Below, piece after piece: positions 6,136 through 12,093 of a stretch of 42,221 nt of DNA. Below the pieces are notes generated by a model. The model saw nothing but the letters and a program-made list of their open reading frames with translations. It was not told the DNA's origin and ran no database searches. Each line of letters opens with the position of its first letter. Position 1 is the first letter of the stretch. The stretch is from positions 1-42,221 of IMG/VR virus record IMGVR_UViG_3300009183_005162; one strand, written 5' to 3'. Source of the stretch: a virus. A program made the position numbers and the translations under genes.

Positions 6136-6492
6136 TTATTTATCGAAATTTCTCCATCCAACTGGAAGAATACAATTACTCGGTGCGTTGATGAACAGTG
6201 GAGCAATATCAGCATCATCATATCCAGCCAATCCACATCCAACTCTAGTAACTTGAAACATTAAATCTGGATTCAACACCGCATAATTAATAAACTTATC
6301 TACGTATTTTGTAATTTTATTCACCGGCAATGTGTTTAAGTTTTCGTCCTTTGTTGGAATAGCAAAACTGTTGCCTTGCATTCCAACTCCCTGCCCATAA
6401 ATTGCCCCATGTTTTCTATATGCGGTCAGTGCGGCACCTTTACCATGCCGTCCCGCAAGATTACTTCCAAATACAAATATCTGATTTTTCAT
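6136..6492 (-). CDS. A1S_2505-family phage non-structural protein
   Basis: 118 residues from the ATG at 6492, which has AGGAGATAGTT just upstream; a longer frame would run into tRNA-Cys. Motifs IFVFGSNLAGRHGKGAA, YGQGVGMQGNSFAIPTK, KYVDKFINYA, VGCGLAGYDDADIAPLF and ILPVGW match a common phage family named A1S_2505. The glycine-rich pattern resembles macro-domain (ADP-ribose-binding) folds, so nucleotide binding is plausible; its biological role is not known to me. Confidence 0.75.
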   Translation of the reverse strand: MKNQIFVFGSNLAGRHGKGAALTAYRKHGAIYGQGVGMQGNSFAIPTKDENLNTLPVNKITKYVDKFINYAVLNPDLMFQVTRVGCGLAGYDDADIAPLFINAPSNCILPVGWRNFDK

Positions 6493-6509
6493 AACTATCT
6501 CCTGTGAAA

Positions 6510-6592
6510 AGGACGAGATCGGATTTGAACCGATGTGGGATTTCTCCAAGGGTTTTGCAGACCCGTGCCTTCAACCGCTCAGCCACTCGTCC
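6510..6592 (-). tRNA. tRNA-Cys (GCA) with a long variable arm
   Basis: Minus strand: acceptor GGACGAG/CTCGTCC, D arm GCTGAGCGGTTGAAGGC, anticodon stem CGGGT/ACCCT (outer pair open) around CTGCAAA (anticodon GCA), variable region TTGGAGAAATCCCA, T arm ATCGG-TTCAAAT-CCGAT, discriminator U. Anticodon GCA and U73 are the main CysRS identity elements, but the body (D arm and long variable arm) is like tRNA-Ser. Normal bacterial tRNA-Cys is type I. It lies between two protein genes. Confidence 0.92.
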
Positions 6593-6597
6593 AGTAA

Positions 6598-6771
6598 CTA
6601 TTTGACTATTTGAACTACTTTGTTTAATACGGTGATAATATTCTTTTGTGTTAACACTTCAGTATACATACCCACTACCACAACCAATCCAAGGACAACC
6701 CACCATGTTTTTAATAGGTCAAAGATGCCTCGGATAACTTCCATTATAATTGCGGTGCTTCGGTCTGACAT
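6598..6771 (-). CDS. 57-residue one-TM protein
   Basis: A short frame (begins MSDRSTAIIMEVIRGIF) with one hydrophobic segment about residues 21-40 (KTWWVVLGLVVVVGMYTEVL) and a short basic C terminus. The stop is 6 bases before tRNA-Cys. The context before the ATG (CCGAGAACTTAA) closely resembles that of the glycosyltransferase gene (TGAGAACTTCA). An ATTTATATAG element lies 34 bases upstream. Function unknown. Confidence 0.65.
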   Translation of the reverse strand: MSDRSTAIIMEVIRGIFDLLKTWWVVLGLVVVVGMYTEVLTQKNIITVLNKVVQIVK

Positions 6772-6804
6772 TTAAGTTCTCGGTAATATGAAATATAACT
6801 ATGT

Positions 6805-6814
6805 CTATATAAAT
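6805..6814 (-). promoter_or_regulatory. Candidate late-promoter element ATTTATATAG
   Basis: The minus strand reads ATATTTATATAGACATAG ahead of the 57-residue gene. Similar ATTTATNTAG-like elements precede genes at 19627, 22199 and 38167. It could be a late -10 element for the gp55-like sigma factor; there is no -35 box. This is speculative. Confidence 0.3.
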
Positions 6815-6817
6815 ATC

Positions 6818-7180
6818 TCACCCAGTATATAAACTGTGTCTCACAGGCCTTCCCTCTTCATTAACGCACACAAATACCATTTCGTCAATATTAACGATAA
6901 TCTTCTGCGTTGTCAAATCTCTTACTACAACTTCTACTGAAACGGAAGTTTTACCAACACTTTTTAGCGCAACGCCAATCTCAACAACATCACCCTGATA
7001 CGCTGGGGCAATGAAGTTAATTGCAGAGATACTTTTTGTAACTACTCTGCGATGATTGGTTTCAACGCCCACAAAAATGGCTGCTTCTTCGTCAATCCAT
7101 GATAAGCATCGGCCTCCGAACAACGTGCCACCAGCATTTAAATCGCCGGGCTGAACCAATTTTCTGGTAAGAAATCTCAT
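6818..7180 (-). CDS. Acyl-CoA thioesterase-like hotdog protein (YciA-type)
   Basis: 120 residues, a single hotdog domain. The N-terminal stretch PGDLNAGGTLFGGRCLSWIDEEAAIF matches the acyl-CoA thioesterase pattern with the helix-capping Asn and catalytic acidic residue (D30/E31). SAINFIAPAYQGDVVEIGV and TSVSVEVVVRDL follow the family's strand pattern. Length is usual for YciA-like enzymes. It would hydrolyse acyl-CoA thioesters. An uncommon auxiliary gene for a phage; it lies 3 bases after the metallopeptidase-like gene, so both are probably cotranscribed. Confidence 0.82.
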   Translation of the reverse strand: MRFLTRKLVQPGDLNAGGTLFGGRCLSWIDEEAAIFVGVETNHRRVVTKSISAINFIAPAYQGDVVEIGVALKSVGKTSVSVEVVVRDLTTQKIIVNIDEMVFVCVNEEGRPVRHSLYTG

Positions 7181-7183
7181 ATT

Positions 7184-7660
7184 TTATGTTGTCCGTTTTT
7201 TAGGTTCGTTGACGACTTGCACTGATGCAAACGCTGTAGTGACACGTTCATATCCTAACGCAACCAGTTCTGTTTGTACTGCTTCAATACACAACTTAGT
7301 TAGTAACTTCTCAAAGTCGGTGACCGTCGATTCTTCCAATTTTCTAGTCATTTCCAACTTCTGTGGGTTTTTCCTGCACAACTCCTCCGTCCAATCAACT
7401 AGTGGCCATAAATGACAATGTACCATTTCATGGATTGCTGTTTGGATAATTTCATACTCCGACAATCGCTTAAATACCGTTAGATTTGCCCGAATACCTG
7501 CTTGCCTATATTCTGGATACGACTGACAATCGGCGGCACCTTTCATCTTTGCGGGAAACCGAATAGCAATTTTCCAATCACTCAGTCCAATAAGTGGTTG
7601 TACAATTTCAATCGTTTTAATAAATAATTGTTTTTTGGTGATACGCTTGGGAGGTTTCAT
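7184..7660 (-). CDS. Putative zinc metallopeptidase (HExxH)
   Basis: 158 residues. The central AIHEMVHCHLWPL contains the HExxH zinc motif (HEMVH) within a helix, followed by a Glu-rich region that may supply the third ligand. The N terminus is basic (MKPPKRITKKQ) with no signal peptide. The layout resembles SprT-like or other small phage metallopeptidases, but the family was not identified. Its substrate is unknown. It is the second gene of the operon beginning at 7898. Confidence 0.6.
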   Translation of the reverse strand: MKPPKRITKKQLFIKTIEIVQPLIGLSDWKIAIRFPAKMKGAADCQSYPEYRQAGIRANLTVFKRLSEYEIIQTAIHEMVHCHLWPLVDWTEELCRKNPQKLEMTRKLEESTVTDFEKLLTKLCIEAVQTELVALGYERVTTAFASVQVVNEPKKRTT

Positions 7661-7688
7661 AAAATCCCGTTAGTTATGTGTGTATGAC

Positions 7689-7898
7689 TTATAATGGAGT
7701 AATATTATCCAATGTTTGAAGTATTTTTTTCTGTACTTTCTCAGTAGACTCTTCATATATATCTACAAGAGTGTATTCCACTTGCCATGCCCGAGTAAAT
7801 AACTTTCTATTATACGCACGTTGTGTATACCATTTATATATGAAGGTAATGCACACAACAAATAATAGAATATTAGTTATTATTAAATAGTTTAACAT
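7689..7898 (-). CDS. 69-residue membrane-anchored protein
   Basis: N-terminal hydrophobic segment (LIITNILLFVVCITFIYKW, about residues 5-23), then a basic and a mixed-charge helical tail. First gene of the minus-strand operon driven by the promoter at 7925-7953, which places the start about 20 bases before the ATG. No clear ribosome binding site is seen. Function unknown. Confidence 0.6.
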   Translation of the reverse strand: MLNYLIITNILLFVVCITFIYKWYTQRAYNRKLFTRAWQVEYTLVDIYEESTEKVQKKILQTLDNITPL

Positions 7899-7924
7899 AT
7901 GACGAAGTTAGTGGTTGAGATTTA

Positions 7925-7953
7925 AGTATAATACATTGAACCGGAAATGTCAA
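7925..7953 (-). promoter_or_regulatory. Sigma-70-type promoter, leftward
   Basis: Minus strand TTGACA (7953-7948), 17 bases, TATACT (7930-7925). It drives the leftward operon beginning at 7898 and is back to back with the rightward promoter at 7973. Confidence 0.82.
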
Positions 7954-7972
7954 GTCTTTTTTAAAATACCTC

Positions 7973-8001
7973 TTGACAAATAGAATTACAGTAATTAAGA
8001 T
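7973..8001 (+). promoter_or_regulatory. Sigma-70-type promoter, rightward
   Basis: TTGACA (7973-7978), 17 bases, TAAGAT (7996-8001). It opens the rightward block of small genes from 8038. The two divergent -35 boxes are 19 bases apart, separated by a T-run and A-run, so both promoters could be controlled from one site. Confidence 0.75.
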
Positions 8002-8037
8002 TAGAATATCACTTACCATTAAACACAGGAGAACATT

Positions 8038-8250
8038 ATGGACGATGTAAAATTAAACGAATATGTAGTATATGTCAAACTTACCATAGTGGGTGAAACG
8101 CCCGAAGATGCGTTGGATTATGCAACTAGTGCAATTGCATTCACTGATTTGCTTGAACAAGACGGAGTAGTGGGAATTGAACTTCTTGAAGACACCATTG
8201 AACTTGCGGAGGACGATGATGCCGGAGACGACTCGGAACATGGATACTAA
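8038..8250 (+). CDS. Small acidic protein, unknown
   Basis: 70 residues, strongly acidic, especially the C terminus (ELAEDDDAGDDSEHGY). CAGGAGAAC precedes the ATG at a good distance. The body (YVVYVKLTIVGETPEDALDYATSAI) has an alternating strand-helix look like small alpha/beta proteins of phages. As the first gene after a strong-looking early promoter it could be a host-takeover factor, but nothing in the sequence shows that. Confidence 0.75.
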   Translation: MDDVKLNEYVVYVKLTIVGETPEDALDYATSAIAFTDLLEQDGVVGIELLEDTIELAEDDDAGDDSEHGY

Positions 8251-8488
8251 ACAGTATGTACGTAAAGTAAAGGCGGTGGCTGGAGAAATAGTATATGTAG
8301 TTGTTACATTAGTTGCGTTGGCAAAGTTGTTGCATGTTGGATATACCAAACGCACAGAGTATAACGTGGCACGTAAAGACGCCATTTGCCCTGCGTTATT
8401 CAGTATTTCACGGTCGGCACGTGACACCCTTATTGTAATGAAATCTGAACCGTTGTGTAACGATTACGTCCTTTCCAATTTAAAGTAA
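8219..8488 (+). CDS. 89-residue protein with one hydrophobic segment
   Basis: I chose the ATG at 8219 because GGAGG lies 6 bases upstream; a start at 8240 is also possible. Its 5' end overlaps the acidic gene by 32 bases in another frame. A hydrophobic segment (EIVYVVVTLVALAKLLHV) follows a basic N-terminal helix; the C-terminal part contains two Cys. Function unknown. Confidence 0.6.
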   Translation: MPETTRNMDTKQYVRKVKAVAGEIVYVVVTLVALAKLLHVGYTKRTEYNVARKDAICPALFSISRSARDTLIVMKSEPLCNDYVLSNLK

Positions 8489-8546
8489 ACGTGTAGGGGA
8501 TACTACTTATAGTTGTAAGGATATCCTACCATACTAGAGGATTACC

Positions 8547-8744
8547 ATGTTGAACAAACAAACTCTGACCGCAATAAGTAATACGTTATTGTTTATGTTC
8601 GGAACGATAGTCGGTGCGTTAATAGGGCACTCAGAAGTAAACTCGTTATTGGACCACAAACATATTATAGTTATTTTTATTGCATCGGGAATGTTTTTTT
8701 TAACAAACTATATCCCATGTCTGTTTAACCGGATTCACAAATAA
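8547..8744 (+). CDS. 65-residue two-TM protein
   Basis: Two hydrophobic segments (about 9-27 and 38-57) around a polar loop with His residues, and a short basic tail. AGAGGATT precedes the ATG. It belongs to a run of small membrane proteins (8219-9610). Function unknown. Confidence 0.65.
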   Translation: MLNKQTLTAISNTLLFMFGTIVGALIGHSEVNSLLDHKHIIVIFIASGMFFLTNYIPCLFNRIHK

Positions 8745-8750
8745 GTTTTT

Positions 8751-8783
8751 CAATAAGGTTATAGTGTTACGTAACACTTATTG
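8751..8783. repeat. Interrupted inverted repeat with perfect 14-base palindrome
   Basis: CAATAAG (8751-8757), a 6-base interruption, then GTGTTACGTAACAC (8764-8777) and the rest of the arm to TTATTG. The right half (8771-8783) can pair with both left parts over about 13 bp. It lies 10 bases before the next gene's ATG, and could be an operator or a mRNA hairpin masking that start. Confidence 0.45.
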
Positions 8784-8792
8784 AGATAACTT

Positions 8793-9134
8793 ATGATTCC
8801 GCAAGAATTTCAAACAGCTATGTATGCAGCAGGTGCCGGAACGGTCGTTGCGGCACTAGTTAAACTGTTTAATAAATTCGTAGAATCTAACGGTACTGAC
8901 CTAGAAACTCATGTGGCTCTTAGAAAAGAATTACGTGAAGAATTGGATACTGTGAAAACTGAACTGCGTCTTATTCAAACAGAATTGGATACTTGGAAGT
9001 TAAAATATTTCGACCAAGTACAAGTAACTAATGAATTAAAATTAGAATTGATTAGTTTGAGTGAAGAATTACGTGAATACAAACAAAGTACGGAGTGGAC
9101 TGCAATTAAGTTAGACCCACCCCTTGACACATAA
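8793..9134 (+). CDS. Membrane-anchored coiled-coil protein
   Basis: 113 residues: a weakly hydrophobic N-terminal segment (about 10-27) followed by a long heptad-like helix (about 38-102) rich in Glu, Leu and Lys. TTGAGATAACTT precedes the ATG. The last codons contain the -35 box of the next promoter. Unknown function; architecture like many phage inner-membrane spacers. Confidence 0.7.
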   Translation: MIPQEFQTAMYAAGAGTVVAALVKLFNKFVESNGTDLETHVALRKELREELDTVKTELRLIQTELDTWKLKYFDQVQVTNELKLELISLSEELREYKQSTEWTAIKLDPPLDT

Positions 9135-9152
9135 CACCTTACAAGGTATAAT
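9124..9152 (+). promoter_or_regulatory. Perfect-consensus sigma-70 promoter
   Basis: TTGACA (9124-9129), 17 bases, TATAAT (9147-9152): both hexamers are exact consensus. The -35 box lies in the last codons of the upstream gene and is preceded by CCCC. The spacer holds a small dyad ACCTT-AC-AAGGT. Confidence 0.9.
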
Positions 9153-9169
9153 ACATCATAGGAGCTCAC

Positions 9170-9610
9170 ATGAGCGTGTTTGAAACGGTTGTGGTAGTAA
9201 TCGGCGTAATAAATATATTACTGTTGGCATTGACATTTTTAACGTATACAAGTTTAATATCAGCAAAAGTACATATTAATCAAATGCACGTAGGAATGTC
9301 ATCAATCTTAGGAAAGGTTATGTCGTTGGAAATAGTAACATCAAAGATGGTCGCAGGATTTACCGAAGTGGTAACGTTGACAGAAGATATGATTGGTCGA
9401 TTGGACATGCCTTCAGGTGGATACAGTAACCAAGTGTATAAGACGAAAGATGGAAAGTATACCGCAAAGTCGCTCGATGAATTATTGGATAAAATAAGAG
9501 AAGATGAAGCAGAATCAGAATATTTTTCCGACACAGAGATTGATAAGTTGCGTGATATGTTTGAAGGTGATGATGAAGATGATGAAGACACTCTTGACGA
9601 TGAGAAATAA
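9170..9610 (+). CDS. Membrane-anchored protein with acidic tail
   Basis: 146 residues: N-terminal hydrophobic segment (about 5-31), a helical middle, then YKTKDGKYTAKSLDELLDKI and a very acidic C terminus (FEGDDEDDEDTLDDEK). ATAGGAGCTC is the ribosome binding site. Directly behind a perfect-consensus promoter, so probably expressed early and strongly. No family was recognised. Confidence 0.75.
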   Translation: MSVFETVVVVIGVINILLLALTFLTYTSLISAKVHINQMHVGMSSILGKVMSLEIVTSKMVAGFTEVVTLTEDMIGRLDMPSGGYSNQVYKTKDGKYTAKSLDELLDKIREDEAESEYFSDTEIDKLRDMFEGDDEDDEDTLDDEK

Positions 9611-9619
9611 TACACGTAT

Positions 9620-9796
9620 ATGATTATAAAAGATAAGAATATTCAATCTTTAATTAAAAAGATTCAAAAGAAATGTGGGAATCAACCTATTACGAAGCGT
9701 AAGTATGTTGATACTTCTATAGTAGAAACCGAAGCAGCGGGTGAAGATGCAACGGACATCTTTAGAGAAATGAAAAAGCTTTCATTTACCGAATAA
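9620..9796 (+). CDS. 58-residue basic/helical protein
   Basis: A short frame (begins MIIKDKNIQSLIKKIQKK, ends KKLSFTE) 10 bases after the preceding stop. The N-terminal half is basic, the C-terminal half mixed. No good ribosome binding site is seen (GAGAAA further up), but the spacing and codon use fit a real gene. Function unknown. Confidence 0.5.
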   Translation: MIIKDKNIQSLIKKIQKKCGNQPITKRKYVDTSIVETEAAGEDATDIFREMKKLSFTE

Positions 9797-9803
9797 ACAG
9801 TAT

Positions 9804-9837
9804 CGGGTAGTATAGTACTTAAGTAGTATACTACCCG
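9804..9837 (+). terminator. Hairpin after the 9.1-9.8 kb genes
   Basis: CGGGTAGTATA (9804-9814) pairs perfectly with TATACTACCCG (9827-9837) around a 12-base loop. No U-run follows, so it may be a Rho-type or RNA-stabilising hairpin rather than a classic intrinsic terminator. Confidence 0.5.
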
Positions 9838-10021
9838 CCCAGTACCTACGTAGACAATCGCGATTATACAATTTAAATTTATTATTAATGTACATATTAT
9901 TTTGTACAGTAAATTATAGTACCTATAGGTCTACTTCTTATAAAAGAAAAAGAAGCAAAAAGAAAAGAAACAACGTTTAAAACGTTATATTTTTAAAAAC
10001 AGTTTAAAAGCAGTTAAAGTA
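9838..10021. other. AT-rich noncoding stretch
   Basis: No convincing ORF. It contains several short dyads (TGTACA twice about 9890-9918, AACGTTTAAAACGTT about 9972-9987) and a purine-rich AAAGAAAAAGAAG tract. I see no TTGACA/17/TATAAT-type promoter. It may be the leader of the zinc-ribbon gene at 10022 or a binding site region. Confidence 0.4.
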
Positions 10022-10345
10022 ATGATACTTAAAGAGTTTAAAACAGGATGGCAGATAACGTTTGAAGAACGTATTCAATTCTTATTTACGTTATGGCCAA
10101 ATATTAAGTTAATAAGTATTAATCGCAATCATGGAATGTTACGAATTAAATTGGAAGCACTTGACAAACAGGTACAACATGTATTAGATTCCGTATCGTA
10201 CAAGATAGAACGAGAGTCGGTTCACACCTGTGAGATGTGCGGCAATCGTGGAGTACGAAGGGAAGAATTCCTCTCAGAGAAAATGTGTCTCTGTTGGAAG
10301 TGTTACGCTCTAGAGGTAGATGCCATAGAGTCGAATAATAAATAA
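10022..10345 (+). CDS. Small protein with C4 zinc motif
   Basis: 107 residues. The C-terminal half carries two CxxC pairs, CEMC (about 73-76) and CWKC (about 94-97), about 17 residues apart, as in zinc ribbons. The N-terminal half is mixed alpha/beta (WQITFEERIQFLFTLWPNIK). A nucleic-acid or protein-binding role is likely but unproven. The site before the ATG is weak (TTAAAGTA). Confidence 0.65.
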   Translation: MILKEFKTGWQITFEERIQFLFTLWPNIKLISINRNHGMLRIKLEALDKQVQHVLDSVSYKIERESVHTCEMCGNRGVRREEFLSEKMCLCWKCYALEVDAIESNNK

Positions 10346-10366
10346 TCACTATTAAGTGAGGTAGTT

Positions 10367-10648
10367 ATGTTTTACGAGAATGATGATATCCAGCCCGCAA
10401 TTAACGTTGCCACGGAAATGTTTGGTACTGTAGGAAGAATGTTGCATGGTAAGAATGTATTATACAACGTCACACTTGCCACCAGAGAGTTTGGTAAGAT
10501 TTGGTATGGTGATATGGATACTATTGCAATGAGTCCACAGACCCAGTGTGGCGCACTGAGTCAGCGTATTAATCAGACGGTGTATATGTTTGATAACAGT
10601 AATACGTTTGATTATAATGCAGCACATAAATTCTCAGCTACCCCTTGA
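10367..10648 (+). CDS. 93-residue protein, unknown
   Basis: Good site GTGAGGTAGTT before the ATG. Sequence MFYENDDIQPAINVATEMF then YNVTLATREFGKIWYGDMD suggests a compact alpha/beta protein with no known motif. Its stop codon TGA is the middle of the TTGACA of the next promoter and sits in the loop of a hairpin. Confidence 0.65.
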   Translation: MFYENDDIQPAINVATEMFGTVGRMLHGKNVLYNVTLATREFGKIWYGDMDTIAMSPQTQCGALSQRINQTVYMFDNSNTFDYNAAHKFSATP

Positions 10649-10661
10649 CAACGGGGTAGCT
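10636..10661 (+). terminator. Perfect hairpin with the -35 box in its loop
   Basis: AGCTACCCC (10636-10644) pairs perfectly with GGGGTAGCT (10653-10661). The 8-base loop is TTGACAAC, which holds both the stop codon of the upstream gene and the complete -35 box of the next promoter. The stem is followed by TAGTTGTATCTTT, a weak U-rich tail. Confidence 0.65.
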
Positions 10662-10673
10662 TAGTTGTATCTT
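10645..10673 (+). promoter_or_regulatory. Sigma-70-type promoter inside a hairpin
   Basis: TTGACA (10645-10650), 17 bases, TATCTT (10668-10673). Drives the gene at 10756 through a leader of about 75 bases. Confidence 0.75.
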
Positions 10674-10755
10674 TAATTTTGAATCTAAGTGAGTAAGGCA
10701 TTTACGGTTCTTTAATCCTTTCCTTATAAATTGTTTCTTTAACACAAGAGGTTTT

Positions 10756-11061
10756 ATGGCTCGTAACAGCACCCCAGAACGGTTTACCGTCAAGACATAC
10801 TCGGATGAAGAGTATGATCGTACCGTCAATCGCATGCGCACTTGGCTTTATAGTCTTGTCCGGCGTCGTGCATCAGGCAAAGTCACTGCCGATGACGTAC
10901 ATACCTATCTCAATCGTGAAGGTGTTCGTCCACAGCAGGTTCGCACCAGACTGAGTTTTATTAACTCGGTTCTTCGGTCCCCAAACTTTGAATCTGCCGG
11001 TATGACGAGTTCTATGCGCCCAGCAGCAAAGGGTCGGGCAATCACGGAGTGGACTGCGTAA
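10756..11061 (+). CDS. 101-residue basic protein, possible winged-helix
   Basis: Basic and Arg-rich. RTVNRMRTWLYSLVRRRASGKVTADDVHTYLNREGVRPQQVRTRLSFINSVL reads like a helical DNA-binding fold: helix, turn, GKVTADDVHTYL, then VRPQQVRTRLSFI as a possible recognition helix. ACAAGAGGTTTT precedes the ATG. A transcription or DNA-binding role is only suggested by composition and helix pattern. Confidence 0.65.
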   Translation: MARNSTPERFTVKTYSDEEYDRTVNRMRTWLYSLVRRRASGKVTADDVHTYLNREGVRPQQVRTRLSFINSVLRSPNFESAGMTSSMRPAAKGRAITEWTA

Positions 11062-11066
11062 GTAAA

Positions 11067-11095
11067 TTGAAGTTTTAAAATAACATCAGTATACT
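11067..11095 (+). promoter_or_regulatory. Promoter ahead of greA
   Basis: TTGAAG (11067-11072), 17 bases, TATACT (11090-11095). The predicted start (about 11102) coincides with the first base of the UUCG hairpin, so the mRNA would begin with that hairpin. Confidence 0.6.
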
Positions 11096-11101
11096 TATCA
11101 G

Positions 11102-11135
11102 AATAGAAATGGGGACTTCGGTCTTCATTTCTATT
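11102..11135 (+). terminator. UUCG-capped hairpin before greA
   Basis: AATAGAAATG-GGGAC-TTCG-GTCTT-CATTTCTATT: a 15-bp stem with a C(UUCG)G tetraloop, followed by TTGTCTTTC. It could terminate transcripts from 10756 or, if transcription starts at 11102, cap and stabilise the greA mRNA 5' end; T4 messages use similar UUCG hairpins. Confidence 0.7.
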
Positions 11136-11161
11136 TTGTCTTTCGCAAGAGAATATATACT

Positions 11162-11632
11162 ATGACTGATCGTGAACAATTAAAACAAGAAATTGACAGA
11201 TTAAAATATGAACTATCTGTTACTATCCCACAGGAAATGCAGTCTGCAGCAGAGATGGGCGATTTAAAAGAAAATTCAGAGTTTTCTGAGATTGTAACTC
11301 GACAGCAATTTGCTGGTATACGCCTAAATCAATTAATACAACGACTTACCGCATATAAACAGATTAATTTAAATCGTATCCCAAGAGATAAAGTAGGGAT
11401 GGGATCAATAATTACTGTATATCATGTTGAAACTGATGCCACCAAAACATTTAAATTGGTATTAGTAGAAATATCCAACGAGGAACCACCATTATATACA
11501 GAAATAACGGTGAATTCTCCAGTCGGAAAATCCTTATATAATAAATCTATTGGTGATGATGTTATAGTATTATTACCCAACGGAAAGGCAACCTATAAAA
11601 TAGTTAATTTATTGACGATCCATGATATTTAA
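11162..11632 (+). CDS. greA: GreA-like transcript cleavage factor
   Basis: 156 residues, the normal GreA length. The N-terminal coiled coil carries the conserved tip MGDLKENSEF with the catalytic acidic pair (D34, E37, equivalent to E. coli D41/E44). The C-terminal half is the FKBP-like domain (VGMGSIITVYHV, ITVNSPVGKSLYNKSIGDDVIVLLPNGKATYKI). It should bind the secondary channel of host RNA polymerase and rescue backtracked complexes. Gre factors are rarely phage-encoded; with the intact tip it is probably active rather than an inhibitor. Confidence 0.92.
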   Translation: MTDREQLKQEIDRLKYELSVTIPQEMQSAAEMGDLKENSEFSEIVTRQQFAGIRLNQLIQRLTAYKQINLNRIPRDKVGMGSIITVYHVETDATKTFKLVLVEISNEEPPLYTEITVNSPVGKSLYNKSIGDDVIVLLPNGKATYKIVNLLTIHDI

Positions 11633-11640
11633 AATGGTAC

Positions 11641-11669
11641 TTGACTTTTACTTGCCAACTATGTATATT
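11641..11669 (+). promoter_or_regulatory. Sigma-70-type promoter upstream of the tmRNA block
   Basis: TTGACT (11641-11646), 17 bases, TATATT (11664-11669), starting right after the greA stop. It would transcribe two small membrane proteins and then the tmRNA, for which no nearer promoter is evident. Confidence 0.7.
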
Positions 11670-11695
11670 AAATAAACATCCAGACAATAATCTAT

Positions 11696-11908
11696 ATGAA
11701 CACATCAAATAATCATCGGGTAACAATCGAATTGGGCCCGAGCACCTTAATCTTCGTATCTGAACTTGTCTTGATTGCATTAAAAATAATGAACTACATA
11801 TCGGTATCATGGCCAATTATATTAATACCAATTATTGCAGTCGTCGCGTGGACAACATTAATACTGTTATTTACACTATTGATGTCATTAAAAAACTATC
11901 TATTCTAA
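11696..11908 (+). CDS. 70-residue two-TM protein
   Basis: Two hydrophobic stretches (about 16-33 and 37-66) after a polar N terminus (MNTSNNHRVTIEL). No clear ribosome binding site. First gene after the promoter at 11641. Function unknown. Confidence 0.6.
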   Translation: MNTSNNHRVTIELGPSTLIFVSELVLIALKIMNYISVSWPIILIPIIAVVAWTTLILLFTLLMSLKNYLF

Positions 11909-11920
11909 CAGGAGAATATC

Positions 11921-12085
11921 ATGGGCACAATTATCATTGTAGGCGTATTAGTTATTGCGGGAGTAGTACTATGGGGCCAGCACCGCAAGATAAAGTCTTC
12001 TGTAGTGAAAGTTTCACTTGATGGACCTACCACGGGTGGAGCTGGTTCGGGTGGTAGCACGGAACAATCAGACCTTACGAATTAA
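11921..12085 (+). CDS. 54-residue one-TM protein
   Basis: N-terminal membrane segment (IIIVGVLVIAGVVLW, about 4-18), a short basic stretch, then a Gly/Ser/Thr-rich tail (TTGGAGSGGSTEQSD). CAGGAGAATATC is a good ribosome binding site. It ends 8 bases before the tmRNA 5' end, so tmRNA is likely cut from a shared transcript. Function unknown. Confidence 0.65.
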   Translation: MGTIIIVGVLVIAGVVLWGQHRKIKSSVVKVSLDGPTTGGAGSGGSTEQSDLTN

Positions 12086-12093
12086 ATTAGTTC

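Noticed and set aside
8053-8427. Minus-strand ORF opposite two small genes
   Set aside because: Opposite to genes with promoter and ribosome binding site, and without recognisable features.
9280-9615. Minus-strand ORF rich in Ser/Asn opposite the acidic-tail protein
   Set aside because: It is the reverse reading of a strongly acidic coding sequence with good ribosome binding site and promoter; low-complexity Ser runs are the typical shadow.
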